Positions 1 to 10,900 of a DNA stretch of 64,000 nucleotides are shown here, in pieces. The stretch is taken from NCBI GenBank assembly GCA_965644315.1, contig CBFFRQ010000034.1, forward strand, positions 1 to 64,000, given 5' to 3'. The stretch's first letter is position 1, and each line of letters opens with the position of its first letter. The position numbers were made by a program, and so were the translations under genes. The notes beneath the pieces are model-generated. The model was given only the letters and a program-made list of their open reading frames with translations. It was not told the DNA's origin and did no database searches. Origin of the DNA: Caecitellus pseudoparvulus (taxonomy: Eukaryota; Bigyra: Bicosoecida).

Positions 1-811
1 ACGCCTCCCCGCACTCGCCACGCAAGGACTGCCACCACACACTCCACAGCAACACACGACCCAACGGCACACCCGCCACCAACCACAGCACGCTCACCAC
101 ACAAGGCACCACCAGCGCCGGCCAATGGTGCCACGACACCAGCACAGGCACGCCGCCACCCACCCACGCCAGCACCAGTGCCGCAGACCCCAGCCCCAGC
201 AGCTGCCAGTCCAGGGTGGGGGACCACACTGCACAGGGCGGCAGGCCCGCTTCGGGGTGGGCTGGGTGTATGGCTACGCCGTCCAGGCGGCCGCGTGTGG
301 CTGTGGTGTACGCAGTGGCGATCTGGCTGGTTGTGCGGCTCCACCCGACGCTGTACTGCTCGCCCTTGAAGTCGTACCTGGGTGTGGGGGGTGAGGCTGG
401 GTGGAGGGTGTGAGTTGGGAGCGGGGTGTGGGCGGGGGTACGCACCACATGATGATGGAGTAGCAGGCAACGTGTTTGTCTCCTCTGAGGAAGGGCAAGG
501 ACATGTGGTTGTGCAGGTATCTGCCTTGAAAGTGCAGGAGTACACACTTTGATGAACTGGCGATCCAGCGTTGGGAAGAAACACAAGTAGCTGGCACGAC
601 AAGGAAGTCCCGTTGCCGTCTCAGTCTTCCCCACTGCCAGGAAGGAGTGGTGCCGTGTCTTGTGGTGCCGTTGAGCAGTGCGGAAATTCACTGCAGTGGG
701 TCAACGTACTGCGCCGCTGTCCCAGAAGAGCTGCATCCAGACCAGGCAGAGCAGAGTGCACAGTCCAAAACAGGCACCCATAATGATGCCAACGTCATCT
801 TTGCTGAGCAT
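1..811 (-). CDS. DUF3592-like membrane protein, array copy 1 (3' end cut by window)
   Basis: Same gene as the next copy, cut before its stop codon by the window edge. Exons on the minus strand are 811-710, 633-548, 484-446 and 377 to beyond position 1. The start is the ATG at 811, giving MLSKDDVG and then a hydrophobic helix. This start is preferred over the longer upstream reading because the divergent outermost copy also begins just before the helix. The sequence seen is identical to the complete copies. Function is unknown; see the copy ending at 1042 for the domain reading. Confidence 0.75.
678..688. promoter_or_regulatory. Recurrent intronic motif GTGCGGAAATT (array copy 1)
   Basis: Lies in intron 1 of the array gene, in sense AATTTCCGCAC, 21-31 bases after the 5' splice site. 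Here it is framed by GCAGTG and CACTGC, making a 6-bp palindromic stem. Identical copies are at 1919-1929, 3160-3170 and 4401-4411; the divergent gene has TGCGGAATTT at 5664-5673. Confidence 0.6.
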
Positions 812-1041
812 CGTGCGGCAGTGGTGTTCGTGGCGGTTGCACAGGCTAGGTGGATTGGATGGCTCGGAGCCGGGCACGTCAGGGAGTCTCGGACGCTTTC
901 TTTGGTACAGGAGGAACTGCACAGACTTAACTTTGCCATGCATTACTTGGCTTGGCAGTGATCTGTCGCGCAGGGTGCGCAGTTTTGCTTGAAGCTGGTG
1001 TGAGCGTCGAGAGGGGCTCCACACTGGGGGGCCAATCAACC

Positions 1042-2052
1042 TCAGTCAACCCAGGTTTGAGTTCTGCGGGTCGGCGTCACGGCTGCCTTGGTGGCGCGCT
1101 TCAAACTCAACTTCATGATTCTGACTGACTTCTGCTTCGCACCTTCTCCGTAGGTGCCCCACCAATTTGCAGGTGGGGGTGCAGGGCGCAGCAGTTTCCG
1201 AAAGTTCGCTCTGGACACAGGCCACCCATCTTCATCCACAAACGCCTCCCCGCACTCGCCACGCAAGGACTGCCACCACACACTCCACAGCAACACACGA
1301 CCCAACGGCACACCCGCCACCAACCACAGCACGCTCACCACACAAGGCACCACCAGCGCCGGCCAATGGTGCCACGACACCAGCACAGGCACGCCGCCAC
1401 CCACCCACGCCAGCACCAGTGCCGCAGACCCCAGCCCCAGCAGCTGCCAGTCCAGGGTGGGGGACCACACTGCACAGGGCGGCAGGCCCGCTTCGGGGTG
1501 GGCTGGGTGTATGGCTACGCCGTCCAGGCGGCCGCGTGTGGCTGTGGTGTACGCAGTGGCGATCTGGCTGGTTGTGCGGCTCCACCCGACGCTGTACTGC
1601 TCGCCCTTGAAGTCGTACCTGGGTGTGGGGGGTGAGGCTGGGTGGAGGGTGTGAGTTGGGAGCGGGGTGTGGGCGGGGGTACGCACCACATGATGATGGA
1701 GTAGCAGGCAACGTGTTTGTCTCCTCTGAGGAAGGGCAAGGACATGTGGTTGTGCAGGTATCTGCCTTGAAAGTGCAGGAGTACACACTTTGATGAACTG
1801 GCGATCCAGCGTTGGGAAGAAACACAAGTAGCTGGCACGACAAGGAAGTCCCGTTGCCGTCTCAGTCTTCCCCACTGCCAGGAAGGAGTGGTGCCGTGTC
1901 TTGTGGTGCCGTTGAGCAGTGCGGAAATTCACTGCAGTGGGTCAACGTACTGCGCCGCTGTCCCAGAAGAGCTGCATCCAGACCAGGCAGAGCAGAGTGC
2001 ACAGTCCAAAACAGGCACCCATAATGATGCCAACGTCATCTTTGCTGAGCAT
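1042..2052 (-). CDS. DUF3592-like membrane protein, array copy 2
   Basis: Four exons on the minus strand: 2052-1951, 1874-1789, 1725-1687, 1618-1042, giving 267 aa. Intron phases are 0, 2, 2. All introns are GT-AG (GTACGTTG, GTGTGTAC, GTGCGTAC starts). Residues about 7-29 form an N-terminal membrane helix. Then comes a segment resembling DUF3592 (VPATCVSS..W.ASS, CYSIIMWYDFKGEQYS, a variable stretch, and VAIHPAHPEAGLP). Two further helices follow around LLGLGSAALVLAWVGGGVPV and VVPCVVSVLWLVAGVPLG, then a basic C-terminal tail. DUF3592 proteins are poorly understood small membrane proteins, and the assignment here is by pattern, not by search. Intron 1 carries the recurrent AATTTCCGCA motif. 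The reading with exon 3 included is supported by the same splice positions working in the divergent copy. Confidence 0.78.
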
Positions 2053-2282
2053 CGTGCGGCAGTGGTGTTCGTGGCGGTTGCACAGGCTAGGTGGATTGGA
2101 TGGCTCGGAGCCGGGCACGTCAGGGAGTCTCGGACGCTTTCTTTGGTACAGGAGGAACTGCACAGACTTAACTTTGCCATGCATTACTTGGCTTGGCAGT
2201 GATCTGTCGCGCAGGGTGCGCAGTTTTGCTTGAAGCTGGTGTGAGCGTCGAGAGGGGCTCCACACTGGGGGGCCAATCAACC

Positions 2283-3293
2283 TCAGTCAACCCAGGTTTG
2301 AGTTCTGCGGGTCGGCGTCACGGCTGCCTTGGTGGCGCGCTTCAAACTCAACTTCATGATTCTGACTGACTTCTGCTTCGCACCTTCTCCGCAGGTGCCC
2401 CACCAATTTGCAGGTGGGGGTGCAGGGCGCAGCAGTTTCCGAAAGTTCGCTCTGGACACAGGCCACCCATCTTCATCCACAAACGCCTCCCCGCACTCGC
2501 CACGCAAGGACTGCCACCACACACTCCACAGCAACACACGACCCAACGGCACACCCGCCACCAACCACAGCACGCTCACCACACAAGGCACCACCAGCGC
2601 CGGCCAATGGTGCCACGACACCAGCACAGGCACGCCGCCACCCACCCACGCCAGCACCAGTGCCGCAGACCCCAGCCCCAGCAGCTGCCAGTCCAGGGTG
2701 GGGGACCACACTGCACAGGGCGGCAGGCCCGCTTCGGGGTGGGCTGGGTGTATGGCTACGCCGTCCAGGCGGCCGCGTGTGGCTGTGGTGTACGCAGTGG
2801 CGATCTGGCTGGTTGTGCGGCTCCACCCGACGCTGTACTGCTCGCCCTTGAAGTCGTACCTGGGTGTGGGGGGTGAGGCTGGGTGGAGGGTGTGAGTTGG
2901 GAGCGGGGTGTGGGCGGGGGTACGCACCACATGATGATGGAGTAGCAGGCAACGTGTTTGTCTCCTCTGAGGAAGGGCAAGGACATGTGGTTGTGCAGGT
3001 ATCTGCCTTGAAAGTGCAGGAGTACACACTTTGATGAACTGGCGATCCAGCGTTGGGAAGAAACACAAGTAGCTGGCACGACAAGGAAGTCCCGTTGCCG
3101 TCTCAGTCTTCCCCACTGCCAGGAAGGAGTGGTGCCGTGTCTTGTGGTGCCGTTGAGCAGTGCGGAAATTCACTGCAGTGGGTCAACGTACTGCGCCGCT
3201 GTCCCAGAAGAGCTGCATCCAGACCAGGCAGAGCAGAGTGCACAGTCCAAAACAGGCACCCATAATGATGCCAACGTCATCTTTGCTGAGCAT
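2283..3293 (-). CDS. DUF3592-like membrane protein, array copy 3
   Basis: Exons on the minus strand: 3293-3192, 3115-3030, 2966-2928, 2859-2283; 267 aa. It is identical to the copy ending at 1042 except that the C-terminal tail has Cys instead of Tyr in the NWWGT(Y/C)GEG segment. Domain layout, start and intron phases are the same. The spacer to the next gene upstream is about 230 bp, so each repeat unit probably carries its own promoter. Confidence 0.78.
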
Positions 3294-3523
3294 CGTGCGG
3301 CAGTGGTGTTCGTGGCGGTTGCACAGGCTAGGTGGATTGGATGGCTCGGAGCCGGGCACGTCAGGGAGTCTCGGACGCTTTCTTTGGTACAGGAGGAACT
3401 GCACAGACTTAACTTTGCCATGCATTACTTGGCTTGGCAGTGATCTGTCGCGCAGGGTGCGCAGTTTTGCTTGAAGCTGGTGTGAGCGTCGAGAGGGGCT
3501 CCACACTGGGGGGCCAATCAACC

Positions 3524-4534
3524 TCAGTCAACCCAGGTTTGAGTTCTGCGGGTCGGCGTCACGGCTGCCTTGGTGGCGCGCTTCAAACTCAACTTCATGA
3601 TTCTGACTGACTTCTGCTTCGCACCTTCTCCGCAGGTGCCCCACCAATTTGCAGGTGGGGGTGCAGGGCGCAGCAGTTTCCGAAAGTTCGCTCTGGACAC
3701 AGGCCACCCATCTTCATCCACAAACGCCTCCCCGCACTCGCCACGCAAGGACTGCCACCACACACTCCACAGCAACACACGACCCAACGGCACACCCGCC
3801 ACCAACCACAGCACGCTCACCACACAAGGCACCACCAGCGCCGGCCAATGGTGCCACGACACCAGCACAGGCACGCCGCCACCCACCCACGCCAGCACCA
3901 GTGCCGCAGACCCCAGCCCCAGCAGCTGCCAGTCCAGGGTGGGGGACCACACTGCACAGGGCGGCAGGCCCGCTTCGGGGTGGGCTGGGTGTATGGCTAC
4001 GCCGTCCAGGCGGCCGCGTGTGGCTGTGGTGTACGCAGTGGCGATCTGGCTGGTTGTGCGGCTCCACCCGACGCTGTACTGCTCGCCCTTGAAGTCGTAC
4101 CTGGGTGTGGGGGGTGAGGCTGGGTGGAGGGTGTGAGTTGGGAGCGGGGTGTGGGCGGGGGTACGCACCACATGATGATGGAGTAGCAGGCAACGTGTTT
4201 GTCTCCTCTGAGGAAGGGCAAGGACATGTGGTTGTGCAGGTATCTGCCTTGAAAGTGCAGGAGTACACACTTTGATGAACTGGCGATCCAGCGTTGGGAA
4301 GAAACACAAGTAGCTGGCACGACAAGGAAGTCCCGTTGCCGTCTCAGTCTTCCCCACTGCCAGGAAGGAGTGGTGCCGTGTCTTGTGGTGCCGTTGAGCA
4401 GTGCGGAAATTCACTGCAGTGGGTCAACGTACTGCGCCGCTGTCCCAGAAGAGCTGCATCCAGACCAGGCAGAGCAGAGTGCACAGTCCAAAACAGGCAC
4501 CCATAATGATGCCAACGTCATCTTTGCTGAGCAT
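3524..4534 (-). CDS. DUF3592-like membrane protein, array copy 4
   Basis: Exons on the minus strand: 4534-4433, 4356-4271, 4207-4169, 4100-3524; 267 aa. It carries the Cys variant, like its neighbour ending at 2283. This is the last full unit of the homogeneous array before the divergent gene at 4765-5802. It is otherwise the same protein: N-terminal helix, DUF3592-like segment, two more helices and a basic tail. Confidence 0.78.
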
Positions 4535-4764
4535 CGTGCGGCAGTGGTGTTCGTGGCGGTTGCACAGGCTAGGTGGATTGGATGGCTCGGAGCCGGGCAC
4601 GTCAGGGAGTCTCGGACGCTTTCTTTGGTACAGGAGGAACTGCACAGACTTAACTTTGCCATGCATTACTTGGCTTGGCAGTGATCTGTCGCGCAGGGTG
4701 CGCAGTTTTGCTTGAAGCTGGTGTGAGCGTCGAGAGGGGCTCCACACTGGGGGGCCAATCAACC

Positions 4765-5802
4765 TCAGTCAACCCAGGTTTGAGTTCTGCGGGTCGGCGT
4801 CACGGCTGCCTTGGTGGCGCGCTTCAAACTCAACTTCATGATTCTGACTGACTTCTGCTTCGCACCTTCTCCGTAGGTGCCCCACCAATTTGCAGGTGGG
4901 GGTGCAGGGCGCAGCAGTTTCCGAAAGTTCGCTCTGGACACAGGCCACCCATCTTCATCCACAAACGCCTCCCCGCACTCGCCACGCAAGGACTGCCACC
5001 ACACACTCCACAGCAACACACGACCCAACGGCACACCCGCCACCAACCACAGCACGCTCACCACACAAGGCACCACCAGCGCCGGCCAATGGTGCCACGA
5101 CACCAGCACAGGCACGCCGCCACCCACCCACGCCAGCACCAGTGCCGCAGACCCCAGCCCCAGCAGCTGCCAGTCCAGGGTGGGGGACCACACTGCACAG
5201 GGCGGCAGGCCCGCTTCGGGGTGGGCTGGGTGTATGGCTACGCCGTCCAGGCGGCCGCGTGTGGCTGTGGTGTACGCAGTGGCGATCTGGCTGGTTGTGC
5301 GGCTCCACCCGACGCTGTACTGCTCGCCCTTGAAGTCGTACCTGGGTGTGGGGGGTGAGGCTGGGTGGAGGGTGTGAGTTGGGAGCGGGGTGTGGGCGGG
5401 GGTACGCACCACATGATGATGGAGTAGCAAGTCACTCGTTTTAGACCACTGCAAGAGGGGCGCAGGCGTACAGGTGGACGCAAGGCACAGCGCCACGCAA
5501 GGCACACGGCAGTTGCTGGCGCACTCGACTGAACTGGCTTCCCAGGTCTTGGCCACCGCACAAGTGGCGGGAACGACAACACCATGCAGCTGTATGCGAA
5601 TTCTTTGCAGCTGAGAGGGGCGGGGGTGTGTGTGCTGCTGCAGAACTGGAGGTCTTGTCCGACTGCGGAATTTGAGCAGGCAACGCACTGGCTTGCTGCT
5701 GATGAACAGCTGGACCCACAGAATGACAACTAGAGTCAACAAGCCGAAACACAATCCCATGAGAACACCGACGTGCTCAGGAGAAAGGATGACCTGGTTC
5801 AT
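4765..5802 (-). CDS. DUF3592-like membrane protein, divergent outer copy (chimeric)
   Basis: Four exons: 5802-5689, 5637-5525, 5448-5410, 5341-4765; 280 aa; intron phases 0, 2, 2 as in the array. The first half differs from the array at DNA level, but the protein aligns: SPEHVGVLMGLCFGLLTLVV against SKDDVGIIMGACFGLCTLLC, then VVVPATCAVAKTWEASSV. From the CYS codons of exon 3 onward (below 5429) the DNA is identical to the array, including intron 3, exon 4 and the 3' flank. The gene is therefore an older paralogue whose 3' half was overwritten, or from which the array was copied. Splicing exon 2 to exon 3 at GA|GTGCGCC and TTGCAG|T restores one frame. Intron 1 has the motif variant AAATTCCGCA. 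Confidence 0.78.
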   Translation of the reverse strand: MNQVILSPEHVGVLMGLCFGLLTLVVILWVQLFISSKPVRCLLKFRSRTRPPVLQQHTHPRPSQLQRIRIQLHGVVVPATCAVAKTWEASSVECASNCRVPCVALCLASTCTPAPLLQWSKTSDLLLHHHVVRTPAHTPLPTHTLHPASPPTPRYDFKGEQYSVGWSRTTSQIATAYTTATRGRLDGVAIHPAHPEAGLPPCAVWSPTLDWQLLGLGSAALVLAWVGGGVPVLVSWHHWPALVVPCVVSVLWLVAGVPLGRVLLWSVWWQSLRGECGEAFVDEDGWPVSRANFRKLLRPAPPPANWWGTYGEGAKQKSVRIMKLSLKRATKAAVTPTRRTQTWVD

Positions 5803-6024
5803 GGATCAAGCGATGATGTGAGGCTGAGGCAAGCACTTGGGAGGCTTGAGCACTCCCCTTCACGGAACCACAGAGCTGCCAAGCGACAGGATCGCATGCA
5901 TTTGAGACAGGTTTCTGGCGCACTTCAAAAGCAGAGGGCTGCTGTAAGCGCAGCTCCCGTGCCGGAGTGCTTTGTTTTGGCAAAGCAGGACAGGTGAGCA
6001 ATGCTGTCCATTGGTTGGGCGCCT

Positions 6025-6636
6025 TCACTTGCGCGCCAGGCCAGCGGCTAGGTGCACCCCCCGCTCGAGCCATTTTGCATCGCGCCCCTCTGGCATGATG
6101 AGACAAAAACATTGCTCGTCCCCCTGCACCGCCACAGCTCGTCGTGCTTCCTCCTCGTCTAGCCCTGCCACCTGCACGTCGTACTCCTCTGCAGGCGTCA
6201 CAGCCAGAACGCCCACCACAGCGACTCCAGCGAGAGGCATTCCCTTCCTTGGTGCCGCTTGAGGCGTGTTGGCGCTGTTGGAGGTGGGGCTGCGGTCATT
6301 GCCCTCTTCCGGTGGTGCCGGCCACACTTGCAGGCGCAGCATGGGCATTTCCGAGGCGCTGCCCGGCAGCGGATGCGGCCGATCATAGTAGTGGCCCATG
6401 CCCAGACACAGCCTGGCCGCATGCCGGACTGGCGCCGCTTTGCCGCCTTTGCCAGCCTTGGCACCAGTCACGAGGCTTGCGGCGGCGGCAAGCCATGATG
6501 TGGTTTGTGGAGCCCCCTCCGCGAGAATAACTGGTAGGCCTGCATCCATCACGTCCAGGAACTCGTCCAAGGCCTTACGGTCATCCTCATCTGCCTGAGA
6601 CGTGCCAGGGGGTTGAGGGCCTGGCTGCTGGGCCAT
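6025..6636 (-). CDS. Hypothetical protein, 203 aa
   Basis: A single-exon reading frame starts at an ATG (MAQQPGPQPPG) and encodes 203 residues. I do not recognise the family. It has an acidic N-terminal segment (DEDDRKALDEFLDVMDAGLP), a Ser/Pro/Asn-rich middle and a C-terminal half with alternating hydrophobic and acidic stretches (EEYDVQVAGLDEEEARR). No signal peptide or membrane helix is convincing. The DEFLDVMD stretch recalls the TAF10 histone-fold region, but the following conserved residues of TAF10 are missing, so I do not claim that. Confidence 0.55.
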   Translation of the reverse strand: MAQQPGPQPPGTSQADEDDRKALDEFLDVMDAGLPVILAEGAPQTTSWLAAAASLVTGAKAGKGGKAAPVRHAARLCLGMGHYYDRPHPLPGSASEMPMLRLQVWPAPPEEGNDRSPTSNSANTPQAAPRKGMPLAGVAVVGVLAVTPAEEYDVQVAGLDEEEARRAVAVQGDEQCFCLIMPEGRDAKWLERGVHLAAGLARK

Positions 6637-7907
6637 CGTGGAGGTTGGCGTGTTGGGCGCGAGCTGAGCAGCAACGGTGCTCCGTGTGTGAGACTTGGGA
6701 CGCAGGGCAGGGAGGATTGAGGCTTGGTAACCGTGGCAGGCGTGAGGACAATTTATTGTCTTGCATTATAAGATTTGACCCCAAGAGTAAATGGAATTTT
6801 CCCTTGGAGGGCTTGCAGTGTGATTGTGTACGAGGTTGTCTGACTGGCTCGAAACGCTGGCGAAACGCGAGCTGACGTAATCCCGCAAGTGAGGGCTACG
6901 ATGGCCACAGCAAAAGGAATGGCTTCTTGAGAGGTGTAACCTGAAGCACTGTAAAGCTTCTCAAAGCAACACATCTGGCGTGCTTGCATTGTGGATGCAC
7001 CGATTGTGTCTGTTGGTGGGTCGGCCGGCCACCACCAAGCGATGCTTTGGACCTCATTTTATCGCTGCATGAGCTGCGGCCGCGCACAGAACCCTTTCTG
7101 CGGAGCCTGGGCCCCATGACAAACTATGTATGATGCCCTCTCGCAAGCCAAGGGTGCTTGAGCCGTCACTTGGCGGTGAATGAGGCTGTGAAGAGCAGCG
7201 CGCAAGCCGCTCGCTGCGAGCTCGGCAAGGGTCGATCAGAAGCGATGATCAGGGGGTTCATGAATTCGTGGGCTACCCTGTGCTGTTCTCTTCAGTGAAG
7301 AGGATTGTGCTAAGTGCGCTTTGATGGCTGTGCGGGGAGCGTGTGGTGAGGAGGGGGGGGTATTTGCGGCAGGCAAGTCCTTGAAAAAGTGTGTGGGGCG
7401 AGCTTTTTCAAGGACTTGCAGGGGGTATTCGGGCACCTGCAGACGCCCCACAGGCTACATGCAACGCTGGCCGGAGCATTTATGTAGCGCACTCACTTTC
7501 ATTCTTTCGAGCATTGTCTCACTGGGGCAGCTTACGTGCCTGAGCATTGCATTTATCCCTTCTCTCTGCAATCGAGCTTGACTCCAAGTGCGATGGGCGC
7601 GGCCTTTCCCTCTCGTTCCAGGTGAGTTCTGCAGCGAAGGCGCGCTGGAAGCGGTGGAGCGAGCCACCCCTTTCGAGTCTGCAAGAATAGCACCGCCAAA
7701 CCGGTTGCTTGCACTTTGGTTGTGTGTGTTTGGGCAAGTTGATGGGGCTTGGGCGGCACAGCGCCATCCGCGCCTTTCCCAGCGAAAGTGGCCAGCTCGC
7801 AGCCGCGCCCTTGGGCATCGCAGTTGCTAAGCATGACGCACAAGCCCTTTGTCAACTGATGTCTTAATCAGATTTCCATTGTTTGGCGCGATGCTCCCTT
7901 CCACAGG
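6637..7907. other. Intergenic region between divergent genes
   Basis: About 1.27 kb separates the minus-strand hypothetical gene from the LRR gene. Only short, unsupported reading frames occur here. Its base composition is visibly less GC-rich than the flanking genes, and it presumably holds both promoters. A perfect inverted repeat lies at 7373-7419. The sequence just before the LRR start ends in CTTCCACAG, so a 5'-UTR intron may end there. Confidence 0.6.
7373..7419. repeat. Perfect 17-bp inverted repeat with 13-nt loop
   Basis: The arm GCAAGTCCTTGAAAAAG at 7373-7389 is followed by a 13-base spacer and its exact reverse complement at 7403-7419. As RNA this would form a strong 17-bp hairpin. 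It lies in non-coding DNA about 490 bp upstream of the LRR gene and about 740 bp upstream of the minus-strand gene, so it does not look like either gene's terminator. Confidence 0.9.
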
Positions 7908-10900
7908 ATGTCCGTGGCGTCGGCAGCCGAGCCGCTTGCCTGCAAGCGGCGCACGCTCGGCGCACGTTCCAGCACCGTGCTTTGGCCAGCGGCGCGGCGC
8001 CTCATCGATCTTGTGACGCTTACAACGTTTTTTGCATTGTTCGGAAACGTGGCCGCGGGCATTCCACCCTCATGCACCATGGCGGGCTCCACGCTCAGCG
8101 CCTGCACTGGCTGCGCTGGCATGGAAGAGGTGGTCATCTCTGGTGCAGGCGTCACCGCCATCGCGCCCACCGCCTTTTCCGCCCTGAACTGCACACAATC
8201 CCTGACGCTGCGAAGTCTGAGCATCACCTCCTTGCATGCGTCGGTGCTGACGGGCATGGCGAACCTGACGTCGTTTCGAGTCGAGGCGTGCCCCATCGCA
8301 ACGCTTCCCACTTTCGAGCCTCTCAGCAGCTTGCGAGAGGTGTGGTTGGAGAACGTCGGACTGACGTACCTGGACTGGGTATGGTTTCAAGACAACCCGA
8401 CCATCGTCAACATGACCATTCGGGGCTCCAAAGTGCAAGGGCTTTCGTCTGTGGCTCCCATGTCGTCGCTGGCGTCGCTGGAGATCTCCCACAGCCTCTT
8501 GAAAGACTCCTCCGGCCTGATCATCCCCCTGACTGCGCCACTTACCAAGCTAGACCTGACAAGCAACCTGATCAACACAATCTCTGCAAGTGCCTTCTTG
8601 AATGTGGCCTCCACACTCGAGCACCTGGACCTCAGCGACAATCCCATCTCCACCATCGAGTCTGGCGGCTTCCACGGCCTGAGCAGCGTGAAGACCTTGC
8701 GCATGCACAACGCGCAACTTACGAGTATCGGCGCGTCGCTGCTGCCTCTGACAAGCCTTGAGTTGCTGGACCTCTCGGGGAACACCCTGCGCAGCAGCCC
8801 CCGCCAGGGCCAGCTGTCCACCACCCTCACGCACATAGATCTCAGCTCCAACGCCCTGCAGACCATGTTCCACGACGCCTTTGGCTTCTTGTCAGCACTT
8901 GAAGTCATCGACCTGTCTCACAACCCCCTCAGCGCGCTGCCGGAGACCCTCTTCACACACACAACTGGCCTGGTTTCCCTGGACCTGCGCGGCACACGGG
9001 GCCTCCTCCTGAGTGAGGCACTTCTGGCGCCTCTGGCCAACCTGCAGCACCTGTACATTGCAGGGGCGTCCACGCCGTTGACTGAATCTGCAGCCTCACA
9101 ACTGCCCATTCTGCAGACTCTGCATGTGGAGTCCTCCTCCGCGTTCAACGTGAGCAATGGCGTGCTGTCGCGCTTCACCAACCTGACGAGCTTCACGTGC
9201 CGTGCCTGCCGCGTGCATGAGCTTGCCAGCAATATGTTCCAGGGCCTGAACAGCCTTGAGTCCATCACCATTCAACAGAGCGGGCTGCATGCCATCGAAA
9301 ACGGTGCTTTTGCAGGCCTGCCTGCGTTGAGGCATTTGGACTTGTCTTGGAATAGGCTGACTGTCATGGGGTCGGGGGTGATGACAGACTTGGACGGGCT
9401 TACTCATCTTGACCTAAGCCACAACGGTTTGTATCTCCTTTCAACGGCATGGAACGCTCCAGATTTGGTGCACCTTGATGTGTCACACAATACCTTCACT
9501 TGGTTTCCAGTTCGTCCATGGAGATCCCTCACAGATTTTGACGTGTCTCATAACCTTCTTCCCAGCACCCCCCCGACGTGGCTTCAAGGACTGGACAGCC
9601 TCGAGAGGCTCAATCTGTCCCACAACCCGATTACAGATGTTGGCTACAGTTCGTTGAACTGTGGAACTGCGGGCCCTGGTCTCTCCATTGACCTCTCCTT
9701 CACTTCCCTTGTACTCTTCCGGTCCAATGCCGTTTTCACCGCTCCAGTTTACCGTGTGATTCTGCGCGGTACGCAAATGGTCACACTGAGCAGCGGAAAC
9801 CTGAACAAGTTCGCCACTCTGCCATTGATCGAGCTGGACCTGTCTGACCTCTCCCTGACCGGCTGGCCGCTTGAGAACTGCGCCGGATTTTCTCTGCAAG
9901 TGCTGCGCATCAGCAACTCCAACCTCTCTTCTATTCCTTCCACTGCCCAACCTTGCTTTACCAATCTCAGCCAGGTGGACCTGAGTGGCAACAACCTGAA
10001 CAGCGTGCCAGCCTTCGTGGGAGCCTCACAAGCACTGGAGCTGCTGGACCTCAGCGGCAACGGGCTGGGCACCCTACCGAGCGGCTTGCTCACGCCAAGT
10101 GGGGAGGCCTTGCAAGTTCTGGACGTCAGTGGCAGCTCATTTTCGCACTTGACACTGTTGAGTGCTCTCACTCACACCTTCCAGCTGAGGGAGCTGCGCG
10201 CATCCAACTGCTCATGGACGGACTTGAGCGTCCTTGAAGACGTCTTGGACTTGTGTCGATCGCTGCGGTCACTGACACTCTCAGGGAACCCGTTCACGTC
10301 TTGGGCTGTGCTGAATGGGGTGCACCTTCCTCCGGGACTGCGGGAGCTGGACATGCGTGACGCGCGCTTGCTGGACATGTACTCGCCATTTTGGACGCAT
10401 GCCAATCTGCTGGAAGGCCTCATGCTGGGCGGCAACCTGCTTACGCACGTGCCTGCCACTGCATTCACCGGCTCGCAGCACTTGCGCCAGTTGTCGTTCG
10501 AGTGGAGCACGGAGTTGGACTCCGTGGTCATGGACGCCCAGGCATGTCCCTGCAGCCTGGACCTCCTGTCACTCCAAGGCACGCAGGTGGCGAACATCAA
10601 TGCTGCATTCTGCGCCAGTGGGCCGCTGGAGCTTGACGCGTCGAGCCTGCCGAGCGTCAGCGAAGTGACGCTCGACGCTTCCCAGACGAGGCTGCGGGCT
10701 GCTACCATTCCAGAGCGCCTGTACTCGCACGGCTTCGACGCGCTGAAGGACGCACCTGCGCTGCAGGCAATTGAGATGGCAAACCCAGCTCAGTCTGCAG
10801 CTTCGTACCTTCCGGACTTGACAGCGGTCACAGCCGTCACCCTCGCTGACTCTCACGTCCTCACCATGCTGGGCCCCGACTTGGCTGTCTTTGCGGGGCT

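Larger units (their letters stand above)
1..5429. repeat. Tandem array, 1241-bp unit, about 4.4 copies
   Basis: The same sequence recurs with a period of exactly 1241 bp, entering from the left edge and ending at 5429. Each unit holds one complete four-exon gene on the minus strand plus its spacer. Copies are essentially identical. The one difference I noticed is T/C in a Tyr/Cys codon near 1154, 2395, 3636 and 4877: the genes ending at 1042 and 4765 have TAC, those ending at 2283 and 3524 have TGC. Identity stops abruptly at 5429, inside exon 3 of the outermost gene. The true copy number is unknown because the array runs off the window. Such identity means recent amplification or continuing homogenisation by unequal crossing over or gene conversion. 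Confidence 0.97.

Noticed and set aside
4424-4762. Longer N-terminal reading of the array gene (start about 76 codons upstream)
   Set aside because: The upstream part is Arg/Ser/Pro-rich, and the divergent copy starts just before the membrane helix; the shorter start fits both.
6025-6636. TAF10-like identity for the 203-aa hypothetical protein
   Set aside because: Only a short DEFLDVMD stretch resembles TAF10; the conserved residues that should follow are absent.
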